A stretch of 64,000 bases of DNA from Tanytarsus gracilentus (GCA_038502055.1 JAXRKN010000042.1:3038001-3102000), one strand, 5' to 3'. Positions 36,073 through 51,100 are shown, counted from the first letter of the stretch. Notes: generated from the letters alone by a model not told the origin. Translations and numbers: made by a program.

Positions 36073-36243
36073 GACGTGTGGCACAGTAGTTTCTCGAATA
36101 CTGGTTAGAGGCTCAACCAATTATATCAAGAACAATATCAAGGATACCAGCAACAATCAAATAATCAGGATAGCTCTAGTACTGCCGCGCTCTTTAGCAG
36201 CAATAATAGTAGTAATTCTGAAAAGTATCCTCCAGACTTCTGA
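36073..36243 (+). other. Scr: In-frame coding-like stretch beyond the Scr stop
   Basis: In the Scr frame, TAG at 36070-36072 is followed by 11 codons (DVWHSSFSNTG), a second TAG (36106-36108), then 44 open codons to TGA at 36241-36243. The 44 codons include QLYQEQYQGYQQQSNN and SSSTAALFSSNNSSNSEK, a composition much like Hox linker sequence and unlike the surrounding AT-rich UTR. The first stop follows the conserved HLSA terminus, so ordinary Scr ends there. The stretch could be a readthrough extension, an old coding tail, or chance. Confidence 0.4.
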
Positions 36244-39200
36244 TCTCAAAATAATAATTCCAATTGCGAGTGCACAGTTGACACGAATGCCCTCGACAGC
36301 AATTGAAGGAATTTTAAATATTTTCAAGAGTAAAAAAATGGGTTTTTTCGGCGGTTGGTGATACAGAAAATATTTTGAGTGATGCATTCGAAATGTATAA
36401 TTGGTTGTGTTAATTAAATGCATAAGAAAAAGATGAAGAAGAAACTTGATATTCAACTTCCAACTGAAAAAATTTTGGCGGCTTAGAGAGAAAGCTCTTT
36501 GGACACTCTTTCCTTAAATTTGTGTTGAAAGAACTTTGCCTGTAAGCACTGCAACACAAAATCGTGTGGAAAAATTTGGAAGCAATCCTTTGTACTCTCT
36601 TCAATCAGTATTCAAGAAACTACGAACTACTTAGTTTATAAGTTAATTAAATAAGATTAAGGTTAAAATCGACGGTAAAGTGAAGTGAGGGAGAAAAAGT
36701 TGAAGGAAGGTTTTGTGGAGTGAGTGAAAAATTCATTAATGGATAAATTTTGAGGGGTTGAGAGTTTTAAGAAGTAGTTCAAAAAAATAATTTAGCATCT
36801 CTTGATTTTCAATTAATTTCTTCATGTAAAAGTGTCACAAAATGCACTCAAAAAATTAGCCTAAACGAAAATTTATAGCTTTCATTGAAATGCTTTTGAA
36901 CTGAGGCGTGTAATTTTCGTTTTCATCGTAATTAAGACTTTTTTATGTGAAAAAAGAGAGCAAATGTCAAAAAGCTTGCCAATTTACTACAATGTTTCAT
37001 GGTTTAAAAATTAATTAAACCCAGTGAATATTTTTAAAGATTATAAAACTAAGAAATAATTTAACAGTAATATCGGAACGCTTTTATACCAACACAACTG
37101 AAAATAATTTTTCAAATATTTTAGTTTGAGTTTAAATGTGAAGATGGCGCTATATTCTTAAATTCTCAAAGTCCGTTACAATTAAATTCTCATTTTCAAA
37201 TCTCTTAAATCCGTTACTTAATTTTGAAACACACTTCAAGATCCTCCAACAAAAATTCCCTTCAAAATCTTTTCAACCTCACAAAAATCCCGATGATATT
37301 CAGAAGAAATGGATAAAAATTGCAATATAATACATTTTTAGTTAATTTGGTTTTTGTTTTAACTTTTTTTATAAATAAATTAATTTTATTTCCCTCACGC
37401 TGATGGATAAAAAATTATTTTTTATTGATATATTTATTAAAAATTATTCGAAAGATATTTTCACAATTATTGTATTTTAGTGGATGATAAATTTTAATTT
37501 AGGTTGTTTGCTTGTTATTAAAGAAAATTCTTCAAAAAAAGATCACAATTAGAAATTAAGTTTTAGATGATGATGAAAATCTCTTTTTTAGTTCAATAGT
37601 TGATAGTTAATTAAAATGAATATAAAATGAAGAAATATTCGACGACAAATTCGGATGAATGCAGGGCTTTGATACTTTACTATATCATTTCGATGAAAAA
37701 AATCACTATTTTCGGTTCCTTATTGATATTACGGATGGTGGATAGAAAAGTGAGGAAATTTTTGGAAAAAAGTTGATGAAACGTTTAAGAGCTCTAAATT
37801 TTCTACAATATTATTTGGTTAAATTTTCATCATAACTTTTAAATTTCCTTCTTGAAAATCCACAATCCTAAATTTTGCATATACTTTAACTTCATTTTAA
37901 TTATGCTGACAAAATTCAAATTCAAAAAATCACATTTTTGTGCAATTTTTTTTCTCGCAAAGCATTAGCAAAAAAATATTTTTCTCTGGGGTGGCAAAAA
38001 GAAAGAAAGTGTACATGTAGAGTGAAGAAAATTATTATACACGTATTCGACAGGCATGAGAAGGAGCTCGAAAATACAATTTTTATATCTCACTCTCTAT
38101 TTAAATTTGCGGCATCCTCCCTTGTATATAACATAAATATGAAAATGAAGAAAATGAAAAATCTCTGTAGCATCATAAGAATATTCTTCCTTCTTAAGTT
38201 GCTGAATTTCTTTCTTCACTCATCTCTCGAAGTGATGCTAAAGTGTGGGAGCTGAGAGTGAATGGTGTCACAATTTTATTGAAAAATATCAAAATGTACA
38301 AGTTTGAGTTGTGACATTACTCACTCAAACTCCCCCTCAGTAATATCTCCGTCATGATAAAAAAGAGAGATATTGTTGTAGATGGAAAGACAAGAAGTAA
38401 TTTTTATAAATTGTAATGAAATCAAGCGCATGCAACAAAAGAACACACACATCAAAAATAATAATAGTAAATTAACATAGAAATTGAGGATGAATTGATA
38501 AGCATAAAAATGAAACAATTTAATTTTTTCTCTCTTGTTCTTTTCGCTGTCTCTTCTCGCGCCACACATTCCAGTACTTTTTTTCAATCATAAATTTTAA
38601 AATGAAATTTTGAGAGATGATGAACGAAAAAAATTGTGTAAATTTAGTAGATTAATTTTTTATTTCTTGATGCAGGAGATAAATTAAATTAGTTTGAGTC
38701 TAGATTAGTGACTTGTTAAAATGAATGCAGCAACAAAAAAAAACTTTTAAATATAAAAAGTAAAGAAATGTGAACAAAAAATGAGTAAAAATAATTTTTA
38801 AGGATGAAAAAATAAATAAATTAGGAGATTGGAAAAAATATTAATGATTAAAAATAGAAAATTGCAGATTTTAAAAGTTGAGTTGTAAAGTGTAGAAGAT
38901 TTAATGAAAAATTTCTAACTTTACTAAATTTTAAACCTCTCTAAATTAAAGATTTTATGAAAATTTGAATTAATTTATTTTTTGGGGAAACTCGAATTTT
39001 TAAAATTGGACACTGCGAGTTACTCACTCTTGATTATTTTTTATTTTTAAGGTTTTATTTGTGAAGAGAATGAAAATTTAATTTCTTTAAAATTAAATCA
39101 AAATATTTAATAAAAAAAAATTTGTGTTTAAAACCGTAATTTTTATGTAAAACTCCTTAATTTTTTGTAAAGAAATTTAAATATTTTCTATTTTTTTTAA

Positions 39201-42200
39201 CAGCACAAAAATAGTAACATTTTATAGATAACAAAATCTCTTAATTTAAATGATCAAAAATAATTTAACCAAACATAATTATTTCAACACTTTACAACTC
39301 AACAATAAAAAATTAAACAAAAATTCCTTCGGACAAAAAAGCCGCGACACAACAAAAAATTAGTGAATCATATTTATTTCCTCATAAAAACAAGTAAATA
39401 TAAAAAGAATTATACTCATCCAAGTAAGAAAGTAAATCTTAATGTATCTAAGGCGCGCATAATATAAAAATTACTATCAACAATGTACAAAAAAACATAA
39501 ATTGAATGAGTAAAAAATGATTTGTACACAAGGAAGAAAAATATTTCACAAAAAAAGATATTTGTAACAAAGTAAATGAAAAAAAATCTATACTCCAATG
39601 CGACATAATAGAAAATTGTAAAATTGCATTGATACTTAATAAAAAATGAGAAAAATTTCCCATAAAAGTTTCTTCTTTTTATTGATATAACATTCATTAC
39701 TACCTCGTGACACGACACTCAACTCTTTTCCTTAAGTTATTTACGATTTTTTGTGTCCAATAAAAGACATCGAAAAATTTCTGTAAAGCTCAGCAGAGGG
39801 TGAATCCTTTTTGAAGCTACAATGTCGAGGGTGTGAGAGAGCTCAAAAATGTGTGTGACAAATCGAAATTTCACGATAGCAAAAAATTCCAAGAAAATGT
39901 TGTGTAAGAGACGCACAGCATGTGCACACAACTTATTAGGTAATTTTTTCTCATTCGCAATTTTAGGGATTTTTTTTGCCAATGTCATAAAAAGTGAAAA
40001 TATCTAAATATATAACCCTAGCATGAACGAACAACCATTTCTTCTTCTTCTCTTTAAAAAAATCACTCAATAGCCTTGAGAAATTCAGATAGAAGGCAAA
40101 CCCCGAAAGAAGAAGGAATAAAATTTGAAATTGATGTTGCCAGGTAACAGAAAAGCAAGAAGAATTTTGTTTTGCTTCACAATCGATATGATTGGGTTCT
40201 TTCTTATTTCCTTTCACTCACTCTCTCGTTTTCATCAATCTATTCTCGAGTCTGATTTTTTATGATCTCCAAAAACTGTTTCATCGTTTCAGCAGAAAAA
40301 AAGAAAGATGAAAATGTTTGCATTTGTTTTTCCTTACACCATAAAAAGGAAAAGCGGAAACGAGTGAAGAAGGGGAGGGAAATTTAGGAGTTTTATAATT
40401 AAAGTATATAAAATAGTTTTTTGGAGCACGTAGTGAAAATTTACATTCAGTTTCATTCTTCAAAAAATTTCTAAAACTCCGTTGAAAATTTGAAATTTTA
40501 AAAAATTAATTCACTGCAAAATTTATTGAATTTTAAAATTTACAAGTCAAAAAAATTAATTTTTGTAATTTCCTGGATTTGAATCCTAAAAACTTTAAAT
40601 TTTAAAATGTCTACAAATTTTTTCAAAACCCTTCATCACCAGCCCTTTCCAAATAATCCATCGGCAAGTATGAAAGAAGCTTTTTTATTTATTGTATTAC
40701 TTGACGAATATCGAAAGGGAGAACCGAAGCCTGGGAAAAGCAGCAGGCTTTACGGAAAAAAGTAAAACGAAAATATCAAGAAAGTCGTAAAAAATATAGA
40801 ACAAATTTTATTTTTATTCAAGTTTTCGCACATTAAATTTTCCCTTCTTTTTCCTATTTACTACATTTTTTGCCTTCTGCTATAGTTTCTTATTTTCCTT
40901 CTCAAACCATCAACGAATTATCCTCAAACCACCCTTTACTCTTATATTTCGGCTCGATTATAGTATTAGTTTACCAAAGAAAATCATCATCGAGTGTGGC
41001 ACTGAGAAATCCTAGGATTTCTTTTTATTTCATTTTCATATAATGCGAGCAAGTACGAGAGCATTCGAAAAGAAAATAAGAGAAATATCATATATGGGGA
41101 AGACTTTTTCGAGATCAACTCAAATAAATCCAAGAAGAAGATATGCGAAGGAATTTAAGAATAAAATCATGTGAGTGAAATTTCTGGGATAAAAATTGAG
41201 TTTAGATTTAAATTTAAAAAATTAATTTTTTATTTTTTTTAACAAAAAAATAAAATTTATCCGTTACAAAAAGTATTCAAATTTCGGTAAAATTCAAAAA
41301 AATTCTTCACTCATAATCTCACAATTTTCTCTTATAAATCTGAAAGAAAAATGAGAATAAAATTCCGCAACTACAATCCAATCTAAAAGTATGACATTGA
41401 TAAAATATTCCAGCTTTCAAATAAACAAACAGAAGTCAACAACAATGTAGACCAGAAATCATCTTCACGTGGTTAGAAGGCACTCTAATGGTGATAAATA
41501 ATTCATCTTTGTTAACACCTTTCAAATTATTTTCTCACTCGACTATGACAATTTTCTCCGTCAATAGCGTCATCAGCAAACATCCACAATGGTGAAGCTC
41601 TCAAAAATTAATTAGCATTTAAGTTTTTTTCTCGTGCTATTTAGAAATAATGTGAAACGAACGAGGGACTCTCGGAGATGGGAAAGAAATTTTTAGGAAA
41701 TTGTCTCAAATTAAGCTTATTAGCACGCCGAGAGTGGGAGAGAGAAATTTGAAGAAGTTATAGAACTGAAGATAATGTTTATCATTGCCACTCGAGCAGA
41801 ACGATGAAGAAAATGGAAAATAACAGATAAAACCGAGGTCGGCGAGGGTGAAGATTTTTGAAGGATATCGAGAGCAACGATGGATGTAATTTTTATAATG
41901 AAAATATTTTTTTGTTCAAGAAGGTCAAAAAATAGTTTTAGGATTTCTGTTTCATTTTTTGATTTGTTCTTAAACATATGATAATAAAAAGAATTAAAAT
42001 TTCCTTTAAATTTTTTCTTTCACTTTCTCATTTATACAACAAAATGGAAAATAAAATCTGGTTTAATTTTAAAAATCAAATTTATAAGAAAAAAAAAATC
42101 ACATAGTTTGAAATTATTATTTCCGTTAAATTTAAATTCTAAAATATCACCTTGCAACCCCTGAAAAATAATTTTATTCTCCCCCCTAAAGCAAACTACG

Positions 42201-45200
42201 AGCTTAATTCAAAGTGAATTCAATGATGGTACGTTGCATATAAATTCGCTTAATAAGTAAGTAGTCCATCGGGAAAAGTCCCCGGTAAACGAGGGTAGCA
42301 CAAAGAACCTCAACGAAAAAAAATTCGCAAAAAATCTAGGAGAGAAAATCTTTTAAAATTTCAGAGTTATGATTAGAGTTTTACAACCATCTGAGCGGCA
42401 TCATTTTGCAGTGATGTTGGCAAGAATCAAAGCATCATCATTCGACATTTTCCACATTGTCACTCGTTGTGATGACAATGCCATTCGACATTGCTTTTTC
42501 TAGGCACCTCTTCGACATCTCTGACACACACAAGCGAGTACACACACACAACTAAATGGAACATTAGCATGCGCGCTGAGAAAGCATTTCCAAGTAAAAG
42601 CGTCTATCAGCGAGCGTACGATGGGGGTGGGAGAGCAAAAAGCAACAATAAGTGCTCTATGATTTCTATGATGAAGCACTTTTAACTTCCTTTCAACCTC
42701 TCGAGGGATGTTTTGAGATGTTCGTGTTGAAAACCTTTAACTTTGATTCTCATAATGATTGTGTGATATTTGTTGAGCGATGAAGAGACAAAAAGTCAAA
42801 AATTTTGAATTTCGTGAAGTAATTCCGCATAAAACCCAAAATAATGAAATTTAATATTTGGGCCGAGTATTTACAATTTAATTTAATAATCGTAAAACGA
42901 GAGCATTAAAGTCTTATGGAAATTTTTTCGAGATCTCCAAGCTACGCGTGTACATTCTAATTCATGATGGAATGTATAATTTTTATCATACGACAAAAAG
43001 AGAATGGAAAAGAAGAAAAAAGTTATGTGGGACGGAAAAGGAAATTGAGGGTTATTTTTTAATATTTATTGAAGGAGGATATTGGAGTTTGATTTAAGGT
43101 CGTTTGAGTTTGAAAAAAATAAAAAAGCTCATTTATATGAAAAAAAATGATGCACTGTTAAATTTAAGGATTCGTATCTGTAATAATTTTTAACAAATTT
43201 CTCTTCGATTTTTTAACGTTAAAATCTCAATTTTACTTTAGCCGTTAAATTATCGCATTTTAACCACCTCCAAAAACCAACATTCCATCTCAAACTCATT
43301 TCTCGATACCGTGCTGATGAAATAAGTAAGTAAGAGAGGAGTCGGAAAGAAGAGGAGAAAGAATAAAGTCAGAAAGTAAGGAAAGAAGTTTTTTTTATTA
43401 CTTCAAACGTTTCAAACGAAAAAAATATTCTGAATAATATTCCACCAACACATCGCTAAAGCACCCAGTATACACCGTCGTGTGTATATGTGAGTGGTAT
43501 GTGCTGTGTGATGAACAAACAGACTGCTTTTTTCCTACTTGCATGCATTTCAACGACAGTCGGTATCGATGCTTCCAACAGCTAACAGTGCCAAAAGTGT
43601 CTTCCGAAAATAAAAATAAAATTATTTCAAAGTGACTAAATGGTTTTTAAAAAAAAGTGGTTTGTTGAGTGGTGATTTTTAATTCCTTCCAAGTCCATAA
43701 AAATTATAGCTTTTGAATATTTTAAATTATTTTTTCAAAGACATTTTTTAATGTCCTCGATTTAAGTTTGCCATTTCTCTATTTTCTTCCCCTTCCACAC
43801 CTCTCTTTCACTCTTCATAATAATTGTTGCATGCATGTCAATCAATCAAGTAGAAATTTTCTCTACCGCCATTGATTTTTTTATGACTTTGCGTACATTT
43901 TTCTGTCGATGTCGATTTCATACGAGCGATAAAGAATGAGAACTTTTTTAATTTATCGAAAACACGCATAATACTGTGAAGAAAAGTCAGAAATTAAATT
44001 AATTTATGTAAATTAGGCAGCACAAAAGCGAATGAGTCGGAGCCACATGTAAACATGGCACACACAATCGCACACAAAAAAATTCACTGTTATTTTCCAT
44101 CCATCTTTTTTGCTGTGTGAATACGGCAGCACACAAAAAAATTATAATCGGTTTGTGCAAAAATATTTTTGATATTCTTTTTTCATTCCCGACTATGACC
44201 CTGTTTTGTTGTCAGCAGCAGCACACAAAAAAGAGAGAAAAATTTTCAGGGCTTTATTTGTGCCTATCTTTTGCATAAATATCATAAAAATTTATGTTGC
44301 AGTCATAAAAGTCTAACAACAATTTTTTTCTCTCATCAACACTAAATGCCTAGATAGATAATCCAGGGGTGAGGAGAGAATGTAGCTGAAATTTACTTAA
44401 ATAAATTTTTCACTCAGGCAAAAAAAATAGATGAAATTTTATTGAGGATTAAATATTTAATTTATTGAGGGAATTTTTAAAAATTATGAGAGCCACAAAT
44501 TTGAGGGGTGATTAAAAATATTTCATAAGTTTAACGGATTTTTTTAAATATGATATTGATAGTTAACGATTAGATGTTGTTTTACTTAAAAACTCTCTAC
44601 TAAAATATTTTTTGAAGCTATTAAAAAAATTGAAATTTTTTATTTCTGCAAATATTTAACAATATCAATATTTAACTAAGAAAATTTCACTCATAACTAA
44701 ATTAATAATCGCAAAATTGAATTTAGGAACATTTTCAACCATAATTTAAATTTAGAACTAGAAGAATTCAACAAACAGCATTAAATTCAACAAAAGGTTC
44801 ATTAGTTCAAAAATTCCCTCAAAAACACACACACAAAAAAATCCATCCCGATTGTCCTTTAGAAAAAAAAAATCTTCTCAATATCAAATCATAATTTATG
44901 ACGTTCTCAAGAAAAGAGAATCCGGCACCCCTGGAAGAGTATCAAAAGAAGATTTTTGTCGTCATATGTGAGCATCAAGACCCTCTTTTTGGCAAAGTAA
45001 ATTATCCTTAATAGAGATCAAGCTCCACAGTCCTTTTTATTTCTGTTCTCTTATCTATCTCCATTTTCTTCTCTCACTCATATCATTGTGAGCCTTCAAT
45101 TTTTTAAGGGAAACTTTTTTGTAAGAATTGCATCATAAACTACATGACATCTTCATGCAATTTTTACCCGTGACGAAAACAAAAAAATTTTAATAATTTT

Positions 45201-48094
45201 ATTGTTAAGAAGAAGAAAAATTTTCTGGCATTGTTTTTTGGAGAAAAGATCATAAATTCTTGAATGTCTCCATAGGAACAAAAAAAAGTAATGCACACTC
45301 ATAAAGCTTCAGCCATAAAAACAATCTTCAATTGAGAAAATTGTCGCGTTAATGACTTTTTTTGCTGTGCTACGAAGAATTCTCTCTCGTTTCTGTGTCA
45401 TAAAGTTTTATACCTATTGGGATGAGATTGCAACTTTTTACGATGTTCGGATAAAAAGGGAATTCAAATATTTGTTCTTGACACACCTGATTATCATCTC
45501 TATGGCCATCAAAGTAAACTCAAGCTCAGTAGCTCGAGTTTGCAATTGACAATTGATTGACAAACTCTGACGTAGAGTTGTTAGTGGCTGTTGTCACATC
45601 CAGGCGTCACATTAACAAGTTTCCGTGCGTATCTTTTGTATATGTGTGTGTTTGTGTGTACATATGTAACCGTCATTTCAAAAACACAAAAACTTGTTCG
45701 GTGTTGAACATCTGCGATATTCATTCATTATCACTGATAAAAAGCATTGTGTATTATGTGAGAGTATATACAGCCGAAAAAAAGAGGCAAAGAGCTCGAG
45801 AAAGTTATTATGGATTCCCAGGTCACACGAAAGTACTATCCACATTAGCATTTTCCATTACTCATTGTTTTTTCCTGTGTTTGGCTTTTGTCAACGCTTT
45901 GACGGAAAAAATATTGCACACACAACAAAAATGAATTAAATTACTACAAAATGATGAATTGTGTGATAATTTTCGACTTGTTTCTCATTCTGAGGGTAAT
46001 GGAGGAATTTATGGCGGAGATTTATTAAAGTACATAAAAAGAGATGTTTTATTTGACGTAATAAAATATTTTGTGGATTTTGTGTAATTTGTGACAATTT
46101 TTTGAAAATTTAAGGAAAAAGTTTAAATTTTGACCGTTATAATTGTAAATATTTTTTCAATTATTTTCAAAATAAATTCCTGAATTTTTTAAATTCATTG
46201 CATTTTTTTTGAAAATGTAATTTAAAAAATATTTTCAAAACTTTTTAACTTTGTTATAAAAATTATAATTAAAATTCCGTTAAAAATCTTAAATTATTTC
46301 AACACCTTCTTCCTCACTGGGACACCCCCTCCAAAAAAACTTTTCTGTGGGTTCTTTCTACTTCTTCATGCGTAACTTTCTTCAATTTAGAATTTACATT
46401 CAAATAAAGTACTTTTCTCTTCAATCCCTCTCACTCTCGCTGTTGTTCTGTTCCTCATGCTCTCATCATGTAATCGTGCTATGCTGCATAGTAGGAAAGC
46501 GGGCTTTATGTATTAAAATACAGAACAATTTTTGCCTAGATCTTCTTATACTTCTCTCGACACTCAACACTCGCATAAGGAGGGCTATAAATACAAGGAT
46601 TAATTCCGCCATGGTGTGTGTACAAAAGTGTGCGTGCCAGCTAGATATTGCGTGATCATGTGAGTGTGTTAGTGAACACATAGAAAATGGAATTGTGGAT
46701 AAATGCCATGAGTATAAGGGTAAATGGTTGCAAACGGTCACCAACACAACTCCATAACTCGCTCATGTGACAGTTATCAGTTAGGAATTCACTAACACAC
46801 TCAACCAGCTCCATTTCATATTTTCTCATTCTTCGTTTATGTTTTATGCTCTTGCCAAAAAGCAATTTCTATAGAGAGAGAAAAAAGCAACCCCACAGTT
46901 GTGAAGTTTCCAACTTAATTTTATTAAATTCCACGGTTTCTCATTGACATTTATAGTGAAATTATCTAAACTATGAATATGATAATGTGAAGAAATTGCT
47001 GCTGCCATTCGAGCTCGAAATTATTCATGTGAGGGGCGCATGACACAATTTATTTCCTTCGACTTTCTCTCTCTCCCTGCTACACGAACACAATATTTTA
47101 ATTAATTTTAACTTTAATTATAAAATGTATACACGTTTAATGGCTTTAATATTTTACAGTTAAATTATGATTTTTTTTCACTCTGACATTTTAAAAGTCA
47201 TAAAATGACCCTTGTTGTTTTACTCAGTGCCCTTTCGGATATCATAATCCATTCCACAAATATAGACATTTTCATGTTCAAACTGCAGTGCGGTTTTTTA
47301 GGATAAACCGAGAGTCCTTTTTTCATTAAAAAGTGAATTTATCCGAATTGAAATCCTTTGGAGAGTTGAAATACATTTTTCTGAAAATTTGAGGGTTTAC
47401 TTAAGTGTCATTAAAAGTCTTGTTGATTAAACCCTAGATTTTAATTTTTCTTCTTTTTGATTTTTAACGAGATTTTTTTTTAAAAAATACAAGGAAAATT
47501 TTAAAATAAATAATTAAAAGTAAAAAATGTATGAAATTAACAAAAGACTTTCTCAATACATTTCCCGCCAAACGTTACCCGTATCACCTTGCCAGGTACC
47601 AACGTACAAAATAAAAGTAATAAAAAATTTTCTCAGAACATTCTCCGAACCAGAACTTTGTAATTTATTGTCAAATATAACCAAAAATTGTATTTCTCAT
47701 AAATGGGCCGACTAATTTAGATGCAGAGCAATTTAATGACTCTCTATCTCTACACACTTAAGGGGTGGTGAGTGTATGTATATGAAACAACTGCCATTGA
47801 CAAGTGACGCACTCTCTCTTTATAAACGCTCGAAGTCACATCGAAATTCTCGTGTTTGTTAAATTAAATTTTATCTGTCAGTTGAGTTAGAAAGTTTACC
47901 CAAACTGTTTGACATCTTCATTAGCACATCGTGTGTAAGCACCAAAAAATAGAAGCTCGTGTATCATTCATTAAGTACATAGCGACTGATATCGTGATAA
48001 ATTAATATTTTTAAACTCAAATGAAACTCGACCGCGCTCAAAAGTCACATGAAGTGAATTGTGTTAATTTTTTAAGATCATCAAAGCTCATGAC
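36244..48094. other. Scr 3' flank, non-coding
   Basis: No frame here resembles a protein. The first part must hold the Scr 3' UTR, but many AATAAA hexamers make its end undecidable. A/T-rich blocks dominate 37000-39400. More complex stretches occur at about 42380-42720, 43450-43620 and 45540-45900; the DNA just upstream of mir-10 (47710-48090) may contain the mir-10 promoter. Confidence 0.55.
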
Positions 48095-48185
48095 TTACGC
48101 CTACCCTGTAGATCCGAATTTGTTCTATGACACTTTTGAAGGAATGGAACGACAAATTCGGTTCTAGAGAGGTTTGTGTTGCATG
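48095..48185 (+). ncRNA. mir-10: mir-10 microRNA precursor
   Basis: The 5p arm at 48103-48124 begins ACCCTGTAGATCCGAATTTG and the 3p arm at 48153-48175 begins CAAATTCGGTTCTAGAGAGG. Both match the conserved animal miR-10 arms, and they pair across a loop of about 28 nt. In arthropods mir-10 lies between Scr and Dfd, as here. It is on the same strand as Scr, about 12 kb downstream of the Scr stop. In insects both arms can be functional. The precursor ends given are approximate. Confidence 0.97.
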
Positions 48186-51100
48186 AAGGCACATCAATAT
48201 TTATGGAGAGGAGCATTCGAATGGAATCAATAAAAAAAACCTCATCAATATGCTGCCGAGTTTTATCGTAATGACATTCGAATGTCACAAGTCTAATTGA
48301 AATTGAAGGGAAGAGAGTTGAGGAGATTTATTTAATGGATCTTCCTGCTTGACTCCCTTTTTATCAATCTGGACACTGCTGACGTAATTCAAAATCACTC
48401 ATGGTAATAATGAAGAGGCAATTTAGGATGGATGTCAAGGAGAGATTAAAGATGTTGAAAGTTTGAAAGACAGTGGGGTGGCTTTAAAAGTTTGTTGAAT
48501 TTTTCTTATTTTTATTTTGAAACTTATTTGCGAAAGAAAATTTAATTAAATATTTTCTTTTTATTTTGAATTTATTTAATTTTTGGTTCTCGGAATTTTG
48601 ATGTTCCATAAAAAAACTTAAAATCTTAATTTCTAATACGTGATTAACTTCCTGGAAATATTTAAATCCCTAATTATAATCCAAGATTAATTTAAACCTC
48701 TTTAAGAGGCTTTCTGGTGACAACAAAGGTCTGTTTACTCAGTAGGTGGTAAAATTATAAAAAAAGTTCTATGAAATAAAAACATCAACGCATAAAAAGT
48801 GACGCAGCTGTTTTTTAATATCCACCTAGTCATTACATAGATAAATTTAGTCCTTAGAGTGTTTTTGGAGGATTAACTGAAAATATTGTTTGATTTTTCA
48901 TACATTTCTCTTTAATGGATCAACTTATGGTGTTTTAATTATTTCTCGTATTAAATTTAATCCCTTAGATAGCTTTTTGATCCCTTTTATGGCATTAAAT
49001 GGTAATAAGATGATGGCTGCCAAAAAATTAACCAAACATCTTTTAATTAATTTTGATTATTTTCTAAATCCCCTCTTGCATGTACATGTGTGCATTCATA
49101 AACTTTTGTAAAGATATTCCAATCACATATTCGATATACCGTAAAACATTTTCAATAATGTACACAATCATGCTTTTTTCCTCCTCACTGGTAAGGGGTT
49201 AATTTGATGTAAAAATGAAATTGTTTTAAGCACTTTAGTAATCGAAAAAAATTTCTCCCTTCAGCTTCGCTTTTTTATTCGTCTATAGAATATTGTTGTT
49301 GCTCTCTTCTGCTGTAAACATAAAACGCCACCCAAATAATCGAATCTGTGAGGAATAAAATGACGACGAAAAAAATCTATAGCTGAAAAAAATGTTTAAT
49401 CAGCAAACAATAAAAAACGAGGAAGAAAAGTCAGGAGAGTATGATACGATAAGAATAAAAATAAGCGAAGAGACGAGTTGATACAAAATGAAAGCGGAGG
49501 AAAAAGGCGAGCTTTAATCTTGATATTCCGCCCTGCTACTGTATAATAAAAAAAAATATATGAAAGAGAAAATCGAAACAGGGGTGGAAATGGCGCGACA
49601 TTGATTAACTTCCAGATGAGGAAAATATTTTGATTTCAGCTTTCAGCAAAAAGGATTTAAGTCTTTTTCGAAAGGGTAAATGACTCTGTTTATTTTTAAC
49701 AAATGTTTTGAAATTTTTAAAAATGATCAAAAAAATAAATTTTTAATTTTATTTGTGTAAAAAAATTCAAATTTTTAACTTTTTCCACCCTTGATCTGCA
49801 AAATTACCTTCGAGATGTTTGGATAAAGAGTTTCTGCCGAGAGTGAGTTTTAAGGGATTAATTATGAAGCAACATCTAAATTAGTGTTCTAAGAATGAAA
49901 AGATGTTATCATCACCCCCTCTAAAAAACTTTTCTCTTTTAAATTTAAAACTTTCGCATTCCCTTCGGTGGGCACTTTTTCTTCTTTTTCTTCTTTGCTG
50001 ATTGCGAATCTTTTTCGTTCCGTAATTTTAAAATTTTTCCTCCTTTTCCTCAACTTTTTTTATTACCTTTGCCTTTTTCTGCTTTTCTCTTTTTAGACCG
50101 AAAACTTAAAGCACTTGGAGTGTGAGGCGTAAAATGAATGGCGATAGGGAGGAAGATTTTCATCATCAACACCATACACGAGTCAATTCGGAGGGAAAAA
50201 TGAATGAATCACAAAATGATTGCAAACACGGGACTTGATTTGAATGTTTCATCAGTTTTGCCTCTGCACACTCGAAGGAGCGAGAAAATTATTCAGTCGT
50301 AAATTCCTAAATTGTCGTAAAGAATGAAAATTTGTTGTTGTGATAAAATTGGAGAAAATTTAAATATTTGAATTTGTTCCCTAAAATTATGAGGCCTGGA
50401 GGTTCTCGGAAGCGTATCTGATTACATTTTTTTCATTGGCAAACGAGAAATTGATTGGAAATCATAAATTTTAAGAAGTCAATTTTGGGTTCTGTTTTTT
50501 GATATGTTAGAAATGAAATTTAGTATGAAAAGCTATAAAAGTTAATAGAAGGCAAGAAATTGCCTTGAAGGTTTAAAATTTTGAAATAAGAAATAAAAAA
50601 ATTCAGTTTTAACTAGCAAGTTATTCATATCTAACATTTCAGTAAATTTAAATCAACTCTAAGATCCACTTTACCAAAAAAAGAAACCACAAACTTTAAA
50701 TTTACAGCTCAATAATTCAAACTTAATGTCATCTAAAAAAATTCCAAAAGTTATTCATAAACTTACAATCGTGTGAAATAAAAAAAAACTTTTCAACATT
50801 TCAAATTTAAGCAACTCTGATTGCTAAACATAACTTTTATCTTTATTTTTCTCTTCAACTTTCTCATCTTTAATAAAAACAATTCTCTTTCTCTTTTTAT
50901 AACTCTTTTTTATCTTCATTATCATCCAGATAATGTCTTTCGTACTTTTTTTGCTGCGTTTTAGAAGGTGGGGGATGGTTGTAATAACATTAAGTGTAAA
51001 GCTTCTCTTTTTTTCTGTGAGCAGTGATAAAATAAATAAAAATTTCAACTCTTTCAACAATTTAAAATATTCTTGTGATTTTTTTTCTAGGATTGGTTAT

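Noticed and set aside
36053..36361. 102-codon frame on + strand overlapping the Scr end
   Set aside because: Out of frame with Scr and without family resemblance; the Scr frame itself is the coding-like one here.
48088..48288. 66-codon frame on - strand over mir-10
   Set aside because: Antisense to the microRNA precursor; the conserved hairpin explains the sequence.
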